The notes beneath the pieces were generated by a model that was given only the letters and a program-made list of their open reading frames with translations, was not told the DNA's origin and ran no database searches. A stretch of DNA of 64,000 nt from an uncultured Sulfurovum sp. (lineage in GTDB: Bacteria; Campylobacterota; Campylobacteria; Campylobacterales; Sulfurovaceae), in contig CACVAX010000045.1 of assembly GCA_902727935.1 (NCBI GenBank), forward strand, positions 1-64,000, written 5' to 3'. Within the stretch, counting starts at the first letter, position 1, and each line of letters starts with the position of its first letter. A program made the translations under genes and the position numbers. This document shows, piece by piece, positions 51,942 through 61,251 of this stretch.

Positions 51942-52577
51942 ATGACTTTGAGTGCTGGAATTTTTATTAGTTATCAAGCTGATAGGGTTTTAGAGCAATT
52001 AGAGGCTTATAAAACTACGGAATTTTTTACAATTATTAGAAGTGAAGATGATAAAGGAAAGCCCAAAGAGTTCTTGGTAGAACATGCCCAAGAGGCGATT
52101 GCTAAAGCTTATATCACTTCTGAAAATTTAAACTACATTATTTTAATTGCTCCAAAATTTTCTGATGTTTCTCAAAACAGATTATTGAAAATTTTAGAAG
52201 AACCCCCCCCCAATAAAGCTTTTATTCTAATTACCGAGTCAAAATCTGCACTGCTAGACACCATTCAGTCACGTCTTCCCATAACCGTTTTACATGATAA
52301 TAATAATCATGAAGAAAGTCTCTCTTTAGATATAGAAAATCTTAATCTTAGTAAAGTTTATGCCTTTATACAGAATAATAATCGAATCTCTACAGCCCAA
52401 TGTAAAAGGCTGGTAGCTCAAATCTCTTTAGAGGCGATGAAATCAGGAAAGTATCATTTAGATGAATCTACTCTAAAAGTTTTTTCAGATGCCATTAAAG
52501 CTTTAGATGTTGGCTCTCCTGTTAGTTTTATTTTAAATACCCTACTTCTTAAATTATTAGTAAAAAAAAGAGTTTAG
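51942..52577 (+). CDS. holB: DNA polymerase III delta' subunit
   Basis: A protein of about 211 residues, the short delta' (HolB) of Campylobacterota, part of the clamp loader. The KILEEPPPNKAFILIT segment matches the conserved LEEPP region of clamp-loader subunits and IQSRLPI resembles the SRC-type motif. It lacks a P-loop, as expected for delta'. The start is the ATG at 51942; an earlier in-frame ATG at 51900 lies inside hobA. A run of nine C (52203-52211) encodes the three prolines. Confidence 0.85.
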   Translation: MTLSAGIFISYQADRVLEQLEAYKTTEFFTIIRSEDDKGKPKEFLVEHAQEAIAKAYITSENLNYIILIAPKFSDVSQNRLLKILEEPPPNKAFILITESKSALLDTIQSRLPITVLHDNNNHEESLSLDIENLNLSKVYAFIQNNNRISTAQCKRLVAQISLEAMKSGKYHLDESTLKVFSDAIKALDVGSPVSFILNTLLLKLLVKKRV

Positions 52578-52798
52578 CCTACTTACTATAATTATTATCA
52601 ATATAATTTAACTTTATTTCTATCTAAAAAATATTTTATAATAAAATAAAATAATTCTTTAAATTTTAGTTTAAAATTTTTATATTATTTTAATAAATTT
52701 TTAAGTTCTACACAGTTTTATCACTTTATCTCTATAAACTTATTATAATATTTAATATAATATTAAATATAAATATTTATTTTAATTTAAGGTTTAGG
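52578..52798 (+). promoter_or_regulatory. AT-rich promoter region of the surface-protein locus
   Basis: A 221-base stretch that is extremely AT-rich. Tandem TATAAT boxes at 52744-52749 and 52756-52761 precede the AAGG-type ribosome binding site of the first surface gene. It marks the left edge of the cluster inserted between holB and folP. Confidence 0.5.
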
Positions 52799-53698
52799 AT
52801 GAAGAAGCTTATAATATTTTTATTAATTGTTGAAAATTTGGTTTCAGCAGGAGTATCTGCTGGAACAGAAATAAAAAATGTGGCTTATTTACATTACAAA
52901 GTGGGTGCTTTTGATTTTAATACAACGAGTAACTTATTGGTTGATATTGTTGACCAAAAGTTAGACATGCAAATGAGTTGCCAAGAGAGTGATGTGGTCA
53001 TGGTAGGGGTGGGTGAAAAAAAACGTGCTTTGAGTTTTAGTTTAAGTAATACAGGTAATGGAATAGATACTTATGAATTTACACCCATAGAAGCTGATAG
53101 TAGAGACTTTACGGTAGAGAATGCAGCAGTTTATATTGACAATGGTGATGGTGTTTTCTCTGAATCAGAAGACAGTTTAGCAACCGAAATAAAAGTAGTT
53201 GCCGATGGAAATATTTCGCTTTTTTTGGTTAGTGATATTCCTAATAATGCAGTCAATCAATCAGCCAATGGGATTAAAGCCCTTTCTTCTATGCAAGGTT
53301 CACTCTCTTATGGAGAATCTAAAAAGCTAAATGATTTTTACGCAGTGGTTGCCATGAAAGAAGAGGCAAAATCTGATTTTTGTACCTATGGTGTCTCTCC
53401 TTTAGCCTTAGAGTTAGAGAAGAGTGCCACACTTTCGAGTGATAAACTCTATAAAGGTACAACCATTGAATATAAAATAGATGTCAAAGTGGTTGGTGTT
53501 GGAACAATTGAGAATGTGCTTGTTAAAGATAATGTTCCTACAGGAACAGTTTACATTGATGAGAGTTTAAAGTTAGATGGTGTTCTAGCAGGTGATTTTA
53601 ATGGTTCAGCCATCTTAGTCGCATTCAATAGCATTGTACAAGAAAATGAAAGTTCAGAGCCTCTGCACACCATTACCTTTGAAGTCAAGGTTCAGTAA
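52799..53698 (+). CDS. Secreted protein with C-terminal DUF11-like domain (surface gene 1)
   Basis: A 299-residue protein with a signal peptide (MKKLIIFLLIVENLVSA). Residues about 20-200 form a beta-rich region that is clearly paralogous to the 350-residue protein of the same cluster (shared AGTxIxN, VDxKxD, SFSLSNTxNxI and YIDNGDG-type segments). Residues 203-299 form a single DUF11-like Ig-fold domain (KGTTIEYKIDVKVVGVGTIE, DNVPTGTVY) that ends the chain at TFEVKVQ. Probably exported to the cell surface. A 13-bp stem-loop follows its stop. Confidence 0.75.
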   Translation: MKKLIIFLLIVENLVSAGVSAGTEIKNVAYLHYKVGAFDFNTTSNLLVDIVDQKLDMQMSCQESDVVMVGVGEKKRALSFSLSNTGNGIDTYEFTPIEADSRDFTVENAAVYIDNGDGVFSESEDSLATEIKVVADGNISLFLVSDIPNNAVNQSANGIKALSSMQGSLSYGESKKLNDFYAVVAMKEEAKSDFCTYGVSPLALELEKSATLSSDKLYKGTTIEYKIDVKVVGVGTIENVLVKDNVPTGTVYIDESLKLDGVLAGDFNGSAILVAFNSIVQENESSEPLHTITFEVKVQ

Positions 53699-53712
53699 GC
53701 AATAAAAATAGA

Positions 53713-53754
53713 GAGACCTCTGTAAGTATTTAATCAAATGTTTACAGAGGTCTC
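53713..53754 (+). other. 13-bp stem-loop between surface genes 1 and 2
   Basis: Arms GAGACCTCTGTAA (53713-53725) and TTACAGAGGTCTC (53742-53754) are perfectly complementary around a 16-base loop. No T-run follows on the plus strand, so it is more likely an mRNA-processing or stability element, or an attenuator, than a standard terminator. Confidence 0.6.
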
Positions 53755-53783
53755 CTCAAAAAACAAAAGATAAAGGATAGATA

Positions 53784-54254
53784 ATGAAAGTTTTATTAAG
53801 CACCGTAGTTTTAACAGTTTCTTTGATGAGTATGGTTCAAGCCAATGTGAGCATTAATGCCAGTTCTTACCAAAAAACAATAAAGTTAAATGAGAATGCT
53901 GAAGAAGTTATAGCATGGGTTCAAGCTCAAAAGGTTGTGCCTGGAACAATCATACGTTATGTGAACACTTTAGAAAACAGTGGTCAGCAATTGGCTACCA
54001 AATTGGTAATAGACAATCCTGTTCCAACACATATGGAATATATTGAAAACTCTGCTTTGTGCCAATCAGCATGTACTCTATCGTATTCAGTCGATGGTGG
54101 TAAAAGTTATAACAATCCAGAGGCACTTTTTGTGGGTGTCGGTGAAGAGAGACATCTCGCAAAAGCATCAGAATATACCAATATCAGATGGACAGTAGAA
54201 CGTTTAGGGGCAGTATCGCAAAGTTTGGTTGAGTATAAAGCTCAATTAAAATAA
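53784..54254 (+). CDS. Secreted single DUF11-like domain protein (surface gene 2)
   Basis: A 156-residue protein: signal peptide (MKVLLSTVVLTVSLMSMVQA), about 30 linking residues, then essentially one DUF11-like domain (about 52-156: VVPGTIIRYVNTLENSGQQL, DNPVPTHMEYIENSALCQSAC) ending LVEYKAQLK. It is the minimal member of the family in this locus. Two cysteines (93, 97) may pair. Ribosome binding site AAAGGA is good. Confidence 0.75.
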   Translation: MKVLLSTVVLTVSLMSMVQANVSINASSYQKTIKLNENAEEVIAWVQAQKVVPGTIIRYVNTLENSGQQLATKLVIDNPVPTHMEYIENSALCQSACTLSYSVDGGKSYNNPEALFVGVGEERHLAKASEYTNIRWTVERLGAVSQSLVEYKAQLK

Positions 54255-54282
54255 AAATTAAATTATATATCAAGGAATAATT

Positions 54283-55335
54283 ATGAAGAAAATATTAAGT
54301 ATGTTTGCCTCAATAGCACTCTGTAGTGTGGCTTTGAATGCAGCAGGAACAGCATCGGGAACAACGGTTTCCAATAGTGCTTCCCTCTCTTATAGCGTAG
54401 GAGGAGCAACACAACCCACGGTGAATACCCAAGCAGCAGCTACTTTTGTTGTGGATAAAAAAATTGACTTCTCCGTGGTACATGCTGATGGAGTTAAGCA
54501 TCTGGTAACGACACCTGGTGCAAGCAAAGTACAACGGTCATTTACTTTAGAGAACACAACGAATAGTATTCAGGATTTTACACTTTTAGCCACCAATTTA
54601 GATGCAAAAATTTATGATAGCAAAACTGATAATGCTGAAGTAAGCAATTTAGAGATAAGTATTGATGGTGGAACAACTTGGACAGCTGGTTCTGTGACAG
54701 TGGATGATTTGGCTGTAGATGGATCACAAGCGATATTAGTACGTGCTGATGTACCTAACACCAATGTAGATGGAAATGTTATGAACATTCAACTCGAAGC
54801 AACAGCCGTTCAAAATGGAACAGCAACAGCTGAAGTGGTGACAGGTGGAGCTGGTGGTATTGATAGAAAAGATGAAATTGATGTGGTTCTTGCAGAGGGT
54901 GCAGGAGTGACAGATTTTGATAATGCTCAATTTGATGGTAAATATGCTGCATGGGCAGGATATATAATTAATGCACCAACGCTAACTTTGGCTAAAAGTT
55001 CGTGTGTTTATAAAGATTTGGTGAGTGGGGTAAGTGCAAATGCAAAACGCATTCCAGGTTCAACGATTACCTATTTATTAGACATTGAAAATGGTGGAAG
55101 TATTGATGCTTCTGATATTAACATTACCGATACGCTTCCTTTGGAGTTAGACATGGATACGGTAACAGCCGTGAATACATTTGATAATCAAGCATCTTGT
55201 TCTTGTATTGGTGGGACAGCAGGTGGTGGAACAGCAGCGACTTTTTCTAAAAATGGACAAGAGCTAACCATATCAAGTTTAACAGCCTTAACGAAAAAAC
55301 ATAACTGTGTCACTTTTCAAATAGACATTCAATAA
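54283..55335 (+). CDS. Secreted protein with C-terminal four-Cys DUF11-like domain (surface gene 3)
   Basis: A 350-residue protein with a signal peptide (MKKILSMFASIALCSVALNA). The N-terminal 200 residues are a beta-sandwich-like region paralogous to surface gene 1 (SNSASLSYSVG, VVDKKIDFSV, FTLENTTNSIQDF, ISIDGGTTW). The C-terminal domain (about 235-350) has SCVYKDLVSG, RIPGSTITYLLDIENGG and TDTLPLELD, with cysteines at 241, 306, 308 and 342 and an end eight residues after the last Cys (CVTFQIDIQ). This Cys pattern is repeated in surface gene 5. A hairpin follows. Confidence 0.8.
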   Translation: MKKILSMFASIALCSVALNAAGTASGTTVSNSASLSYSVGGATQPTVNTQAAATFVVDKKIDFSVVHADGVKHLVTTPGASKVQRSFTLENTTNSIQDFTLLATNLDAKIYDSKTDNAEVSNLEISIDGGTTWTAGSVTVDDLAVDGSQAILVRADVPNTNVDGNVMNIQLEATAVQNGTATAEVVTGGAGGIDRKDEIDVVLAEGAGVTDFDNAQFDGKYAAWAGYIINAPTLTLAKSSCVYKDLVSGVSANAKRIPGSTITYLLDIENGGSIDASDINITDTLPLELDMDTVTAVNTFDNQASCSCIGGTAGGGTAATFSKNGQELTISSLTALTKKHNCVTFQIDIQ

Positions 55336-55341
55336 TATAAG

Positions 55342-55368
55342 GCATCATCAACCATCCATTGATGATGC
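55342..55368 (+). other. 10-bp stem-loop between surface gene 3 and the barrel gene
   Basis: Arms GCATCATCAA (55342-55351) and TTGATGATGC (55359-55368) with a 7-base loop. No T-run follows. Like the stem-loop after surface gene 1, it could set different expression of the small secreted proteins and the large barrel. Confidence 0.55.
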
Positions 55369-55405
55369 TTAATATACAAATAAAAAAAATGAAAGGAGAA
55401 CCAAA

Positions 55406-58400
55406 ATGCAAAAAATAATTAAATACTTTATATTAACCACACTGTTTCTCTTTTCCTCTTTTTTATCGGCATTAGAAGTGGGAGAGAGCATTACTAATAC
55501 GGCATCGGCAACCTATAGTATACATGGTGTGGATAAAAACATTTCTTCAAATACCTTAGCACATATCATCGAAGAGAGTGATGCTTCAATTACCTTTATG
55601 ACCTCTTCTCAAAATGGTACACAAACAGCTGTTTTAGGGATAAGCAGTTACCGTGATGCTAACGGGGTTTGGCGTGAAGGAGATGCGAGTAGTTTAGGTA
55701 ATGATACTCCATTGAGTTTAGAAGATACAGAGGTGTATGGGGTAGAAGATACGGTCATTATTAGTGTGACAGATGCTGATAGAAATGCGAACCGTTTGCT
55801 ACGAGAAGTTATTGAAGTGACCGTAACCACGAGTAATGGAGATACGGAAGTTTTAAGCCTTAGAGAAACCAGTGAAAACTCAGGAATTTTTGTGGCGTAT
55901 ATTGTGCTTTCTAGCCAAGTAGGAACTTCGTATGACAACCGTCTATATGTACAAAATGGCGACACTCTTGTGGCTAACTATGAGAACAGTAGTATCAATG
56001 TAAAAAGTGATACTGCTGTTGTGATGTTAGACCAAGATTTAAACATTTGGATTGAAAAACAGGTTAACAAAACAGCGTCATCGGTTGGGGAGCTTTTAGA
56101 ATATACACTTGTGGTGCATAATGATGAAGAATTTCCCGTTTCTAATTTAACCATACAAGATGCTTTGCCCCTTGGTGTTAAATATGAAAAAACAGTAGCC
56201 AATACCAATGGAGAGACATTTACTCCTACTTTTTCAGACGATGCTAAAACTGTATTTTTTGCCATAGATAAAATAGTAGCAGGTGAAAGCCTTGAAATAA
56301 AATTTATAGCCTCGGTAACAGCTGGGGTACAAAACAGACAAGTGGTGAACCAAGCATGGGTTACGCAAAACAATGGTTTTAAATCGAATGTTGCAACGGT
56401 AACCACCCTTATTAATGAAGAGTTGATGCGTAGTAAGGGAATTATTATGGGTCAAGTTTATGATGCAAAAGAAAAAGCTAAAGCAAGAGGTGTTGCTGGG
56501 GTAAGACTTTACCTTGAAAATGGACTCTATGTGGTGACCGATGAGGCTGGAAAATATCATTTTGATGGCATAGAAGCTGGAAATCATATTATTCAAGTAG
56601 ACAAAGCACTGTTGCCACAAGGCTACAAGATGGGGAAATGTGAAGAGAATGCTCGTAATGCAGGAAGTGACTTTTCTCAGTTTGTAAAAGTAGGACAAGG
56701 GGCTTTAAAACGGGTTAACTTTTGTGTGGAGCGTAATGGTGAGCTTGTTGAAACGAAAACAAAAGAAGCGTATGTGATTCCTACTAAAGTAGAGACCATG
56801 CCTACTTATGGTGTTAAAGATTTAGAACAAGCCGACAAAAGAGAGATTCTGTGGCCTCCTGTGGGTTATGTTCCTTTTATTCCTAGTACTAAGATTGCTG
56901 TTAAACATGCAAAAAATGAACGGATTGATATTTGCTTAAATGGACAGAGAGTTTCAAAAATGAACTACAGTACCAATGTGACTTCTAAAAAATCTAAGAA
57001 TGTTATTGATATTTATACAGGGGTTGATTTACTTGAACGAGGCAATATTATTAAAGTAGAATACTTTGACAAAGCCAATAAGCTTTTAGAGACACTTAGC
57101 CGAAAAGTGCATGTCTCCTCAGCTCCTGTACAAGTACGATACATGAAAGAGAATTCTTATACCGTTGCCGATGGGAAAAACTCACCTGTGATTGCTGTTA
57201 AGTTTTTAGATGATGCTGGACAACCGTTACGTGCAGGAATGACAGGAACATTTAGCATTGATGCACCTTATGCTTCACAAGAGTATTTGGAACAACTCAA
57301 AAAAAATCCTTTGGCATTAAGCAGTGCTCAAAACAGATATACAGTACATTCAGATGGTATTGCTTACATCAAACTTCAACCCACCACAGAGTCAGGAGAA
57401 GTGACTTTACATTTTCAACTTCAAGAGCGAGATGAGGTGATACGAGCATGGTTAAAGCCTGAACTGCGTGAATGGATTATGGTAGGATTTGCCGAGGGAA
57501 CAGTGGGTTACAATACGCTTAAGGGAAACAGAGAATCTTTAGGAGAAATTGGTGCTGAAGATAAAACCATTACCGAGGGTAGAGTCTCCTTTTTTGCCAA
57601 AGGAAAAGTAAAAGGCGACTGGCTTATGAGCATGGCGTATGACACAGGAAAAGATACCTCTCAAACAGAGTTTTTTGATGAGATTGACCCAAATGCTTAT
57701 TATACACTTTACAATGATAATTCACAACAAAACCAAGAAGCAGCGTCACGTGAAAAGCTTTATGTCAAACTTGAAAAAGAGCAGTTCAATATACTTTTTG
57801 GAGATTACAGTACCGATTTATCCTATACAGAACTTTCGGCTTATTCGCGTCGATTTACAGGGGTGAAGAGTGAGTATCATGGTGAGCATGTAGAAGCCAA
57901 AGCTTTTGTGAGCCATACGGAACAGTTGTTTATAAAAGATGAAATACGTGGTGATGGAACGTCTGGGTATTATTATTTAAAATCTAAAAATATGTTACAG
58001 TTTTCAGAACAAATTACCATTGAGGTACGTGACCGTTATCGAACAGAAGAGATTGTTTCGAGTACGAGTTTACAGCGTTTTAAAGATTATGAGATTGACT
58101 ATGCTTTAGGACGTTTGTATTTTAAAGAGCCAATTTACAGTACAGATGAAACTTTTAACCCACGATTTATTGTGGTGGATTATGAAGTCAATGGTGATGC
58201 TGGAAAATATTATACTTATGGTGGAAGAACAGCTATTAAAGTATTGGAGGACAAAGTAGAGATTGGGGCAACTTATATTTCTGAAGATTCTTCAAAAAAG
58301 AGTTCCGAACTGATGGGAGCAGATGCACGAGTAGAAATAGCCCAAAATACCACGGTAAAAGCAGAGTATGCGAAAACTAAAACCGTGGAAGAGGCAAGTT

Positions 58401-59872
58401 CAAGCCAAGGTGAAGCCAAATTAGCAGCAATAGAACATGTGAGTAATGGGGTTTATGTTAGGGCTTATTTTCGTGAACAGGAGTCTGCTTTTGGTTTGGG
58501 GCAACTTAGTGACAGTTTGGGTGCAACACGTAAAGTAGGCTTGGATGTATCGCAACAATTGGATAACCGTCAAACAAACAGACTCTCTCTCTACAGAGAC
58601 AGTGACCTTTTGAATAAGACAGATGCCGATGTTATGGACTTTAGAACAGAGTTTGCCAGTTTAAATTGGAATGTTTATGGAGGTTATCGTTACTCTAAAG
58701 TAAGCACTGATGAAGAGATGGCACAGCAGTTACTTTTAGGGGGGTCGTATGGATTTTTTGACCAACGCTTAAAACTTTCAGCACTTAGAGAACAAACGCT
58801 GTCGGATACCGAGAGTGAACTTTTTCCTACTAAGACAATGGTAGGTTTAGACTATGCTTTAAATGCTTCTATGGACTTTTTTTCAGCATATGAATGGACA
58901 GATAACTTAGAGCAGGGACGTGCAGGAGTGAGGGTTAGACCTTGGTCTGGAATGACCGTTGAAAACACCACGCTTTCTGAGTATGAAAATGACAACCAAA
59001 ATGTTTACAATACTTTAGGAGGTCTACAAACTCTTCAAGTGAGTGAGAAAGTTGGTGTAAATGTGGGTTATGAAAAAGGTCAAGTGGTTCAACAATCGGT
59101 TGCGTCATTACTCTTAGATGACAATATTACAGAGATGGATAAAGCATTTTCGGCTTACCGTTTAGGGGTAAATTATAATGGAGAGGATTATTCTGCAACA
59201 CTTAATGGTGAGATTAGAAAGGGAAGCAGTGTTGACAAAGTAAATCTCTCGTCAGCTGTTTATACCCAAACGTCTGATTCTTTGGCCGTGGCTTTAAGTG
59301 CAACCCATAATAAAGAGACAGGTAAAAACCGTAATCAAACAGATAGTAATGCACGTTTTTCTTTAGCTTATAGACCCGAAGAAGATGGGATGATTGTGCT
59401 TGAAAAGTTGGATTTTATCTCTTCAAAAAGTTCTGAAGCTCAAAATGACTTTGTAACTGAAAAGATGATAAACAATTTAAATGTCAACCTAACACCCACC
59501 ACAAAAAGTGAAGTAGCATTACAACATGGACTTAAATATGTGGCTGATACCATTAATGACTATGAATACAAAGGTTTTACCCAACTTTTAGGAATAGATG
59601 CCCGATATGACATGACGAAAACATGGGAACTTGGCGTTCAAGGTTCGCTTCTTTATGCACAAAGTGCCAACAACATGGACTATGGTTTTGGACTCTATTC
59701 AGGACATAACTTGTTTGACAACATGGTTTTAACTTTAGGATATAACTGGAAAGGTTTTGAAGAGAGAGATTTTTCACTGCAAACGTATCGAATGGAAGGG
59801 GCATACTTTAGATTTAACATGAAGTTTGACCAAGAGAGTTTAAAAGATACGGTGAGGTTAATGTCATGGTAA
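55406..59872 (+). CDS. Large outer-membrane beta-barrel protein with DUF11 and SdrB-like domains (surface gene 4)
   Basis: A 1488-residue protein. Order of parts: signal peptide (about 1-22); a short SxTNTASATYSxxG segment shared with surface genes 1 and 3; a beta region (60-205); a DUF11 domain (about 212-335, VGELLEYTLVVHNDEEFPVS, QDALPLGVKYE); an SdrB/carboxypeptidase-regulatory domain (344-440, GVRLYLENGLYVVTDEAGKY); a Big-like region (560-690); then about 780 residues of alternating aromatic/polar strands. The KDYEIDYALGRLYFKEPI segment is typical of large Gram-negative barrel proteins with DUF11 domains. The end AYFRFNMKFD...MSW suits an outer-membrane barrel. It overlaps the next gene by seven bases. 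Confidence 0.75.
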   Translation: MQKIIKYFILTTLFLFSSFLSALEVGESITNTASATYSIHGVDKNISSNTLAHIIEESDASITFMTSSQNGTQTAVLGISSYRDANGVWREGDASSLGNDTPLSLEDTEVYGVEDTVIISVTDADRNANRLLREVIEVTVTTSNGDTEVLSLRETSENSGIFVAYIVLSSQVGTSYDNRLYVQNGDTLVANYENSSINVKSDTAVVMLDQDLNIWIEKQVNKTASSVGELLEYTLVVHNDEEFPVSNLTIQDALPLGVKYEKTVANTNGETFTPTFSDDAKTVFFAIDKIVAGESLEIKFIASVTAGVQNRQVVNQAWVTQNNGFKSNVATVTTLINEELMRSKGIIMGQVYDAKEKAKARGVAGVRLYLENGLYVVTDEAGKYHFDGIEAGNHIIQVDKALLPQGYKMGKCEENARNAGSDFSQFVKVGQGALKRVNFCVERNGELVETKTKEAYVIPTKVETMPTYGVKDLEQADKREILWPPVGYVPFIPSTKIAVKHAKNERIDICLNGQRVSKMNYSTNVTSKKSKNVIDIYTGVDLLERGNIIKVEYFDKANKLLETLSRKVHVSSAPVQVRYMKENSYTVADGKNSPVIAVKFLDDAGQPLRAGMTGTFSIDAPYASQEYLEQLKKNPLALSSAQNRYTVHSDGIAYIKLQPTTESGEVTLHFQLQERDEVIRAWLKPELREWIMVGFAEGTVGYNTLKGNRESLGEIGAEDKTITEGRVSFFAKGKVKGDWLMSMAYDTGKDTSQTEFFDEIDPNAYYTLYNDNSQQNQEAASREKLYVKLEKEQFNILFGDYSTDLSYTELSAYSRRFTGVKSEYHGEHVEAKAFVSHTEQLFIKDEIRGDGTSGYYYLKSKNMLQFSEQITIEVRDRYRTEEIVSSTSLQRFKDYEIDYALGRLYFKEPIYSTDETFNPRFIVVDYEVNGDAGKYYTYGGRTAIKVLEDKVEIGATYISEDSSKKSSELMGADARVEIAQNTTVKAEYAKTKTVEEASSSQGEAKLAAIEHVSNGVYVRAYFREQESAFGLGQLSDSLGATRKVGLDVSQQLDNRQTNRLSLYRDSDLLNKTDADVMDFRTEFASLNWNVYGGYRYSKVSTDEEMAQQLLLGGSYGFFDQRLKLSALREQTLSDTESELFPTKTMVGLDYALNASMDFFSAYEWTDNLEQGRAGVRVRPWSGMTVENTTLSEYENDNQNVYNTLGGLQTLQVSEKVGVNVGYEKGQVVQQSVASLLLDDNITEMDKAFSAYRLGVNYNGEDYSATLNGEIRKGSSVDKVNLSSAVYTQTSDSLAVALSATHNKETGKNRNQTDSNARFSLAYRPEEDGMIVLEKLDFISSKSSEAQNDFVTEKMINNLNVNLTPTTKSEVALQHGLKYVADTINDYEYKGFTQLLGIDARYDMTKTWELGVQGSLLYAQSANNMDYGFGLYSGHNLFDNMVLTLGYNWKGFEERDFSLQTYRMEGAYFRFNMKFDQESLKDTVRLMSW

Positions 59873-61251
59873 GGGGTTTATGGAACTTTTTTACCATAAT
59901 GATTTTATTCTCTTTGAGCTTAGAAGCTTCATGGTGGAATAATGATTGGAAACATAGAGTAGCCATTACGATTAATAATGCTGTTACTCATCAAACAGGT
60001 AAGCTTAATATTGACTTTTCAACTCTAGGGTTGCTGGGTGATTTGGATGAAAATTCAATTAGGGTTGTGAAGGAAGATGGCACACTACTTGCACAACAAG
60101 AATTTACTGATATTCTCTACAACGGTGTAACTGATAGTTTAAATAATAATCGAGGTGAAGTAAAATTTATTATTGAAGAGAGTGGAGAATTGACATATTA
60201 TATTTATTATGACAGCATAGAAAATGGTTCTAAAGGAGTACTTTCTTCTACTTATGTGATTAATGGAAATTTTGAACACTCCTCCACTTCAACAGCAACC
60301 AATTGGTCAATAGGTCAAAGTAGCATTGGTACAAATAATCCTAATAATGAAGTGCATCCATTAGCTAGTGAGGGGACAACTTTTTCTATTGATGGCCAGA
60401 ATATTAATAATACTGCTTATCAAGGAAAGGCTTTTTTTCTTCATGGTTATCGAGATAGAGCAGAGTCTGGGAATATGAGTGAAGTAGTATATGTTGAAAA
60501 AACATTTAATGTTCCCTCAACAGCTTATGGAAATTTAACCTACTGGTTTAGAATTCAAGCTTTTGATGATATTAATTATGATTATGTACAGGTAAAAGTA
60601 AATGGAAATGTTATAAATCATACTAATCTAAATATCTCTAATAGTAATTTATCAGTTACAAGTACGAAGTATGGACGAAAAAGTAGTTATGGTGGATATC
60701 AAGATATTGGTTGGACAAAAGCAACTTTAAATTTATTAGCGTATGCAGGAACAACGATTACGGTACGTATTTCTCATCATTTTTTTAGTGATAATAATTA
60801 TAAAAGTTGGCAACTTATTGATGATTTTGAATGGAGTTTGAACAGTGCAGTTACACTTGGTGTGCAAGAGAATCAAGAAAATATAAAATTAGAGATTACA
60901 AAATTTTCATGTGTGCTATCAGACTTGGTCAATGGAACACTCAATCCCAAAAGAATTCCAGGAGCAACCATACGTTATGCACTTGAAGTAACCAATGCAG
61001 GAAGTGCTACAGCTTCCAATGTTTTACTAAGTGACACTTTAAGTGCTGAGTTTGATGTAACAACCATTCAAAAATTGCAGGTTCAAAGTGGAGCATGTGA
61101 CTGTTTAGGGATGAGTTCTAGCAGTAATAATGGGGCAAATGGAACAGCCGATGGGGTTCATCCTATTGTTTTAGATTTTGGAAATCTATTGGGTGGAAGT
61201 GTTGCTACACCTACTAAAGAGTGTGGTTATTTTGAAGTTGAATTAAAATAA
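59866..61251 (+). CDS. Secreted protein with DUF2341-like and four-Cys DUF11-like domains (surface gene 5)
   Basis: A 461-residue protein. After a signal peptide (about 1-21) comes a DUF2341-like domain (SWWNNDWKHRVAITI, then LTYYIYYDS), a carbohydrate-binding-like beta-sandwich region (about 130-325) and a terminal DUF11-like domain (342-461). The last domain has SCVLSDLVNG, RIPGATIRYALEVTNAG and SDTLSAEFD with cysteines at 349, 411, 413 and 453 and ends eight residues later (CGYFEVELK), copying surface gene 3. The ATG overlaps the barrel gene end by seven bases, so translation is coupled. The next gene begins directly after its stop. Confidence 0.75.
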   Translation: MVRGLWNFFTIMILFSLSLEASWWNNDWKHRVAITINNAVTHQTGKLNIDFSTLGLLGDLDENSIRVVKEDGTLLAQQEFTDILYNGVTDSLNNNRGEVKFIIEESGELTYYIYYDSIENGSKGVLSSTYVINGNFEHSSTSTATNWSIGQSSIGTNNPNNEVHPLASEGTTFSIDGQNINNTAYQGKAFFLHGYRDRAESGNMSEVVYVEKTFNVPSTAYGNLTYWFRIQAFDDINYDYVQVKVNGNVINHTNLNISNSNLSVTSTKYGRKSSYGGYQDIGWTKATLNLLAYAGTTITVRISHHFFSDNNYKSWQLIDDFEWSLNSAVTLGVQENQENIKLEITKFSCVLSDLVNGTLNPKRIPGATIRYALEVTNAGSATASNVLLSDTLSAEFDVTTIQKLQVQSGACDCLGMSSSSNNGANGTADGVHPIVLDFGNLLGGSVATPTKECGYFEVELK

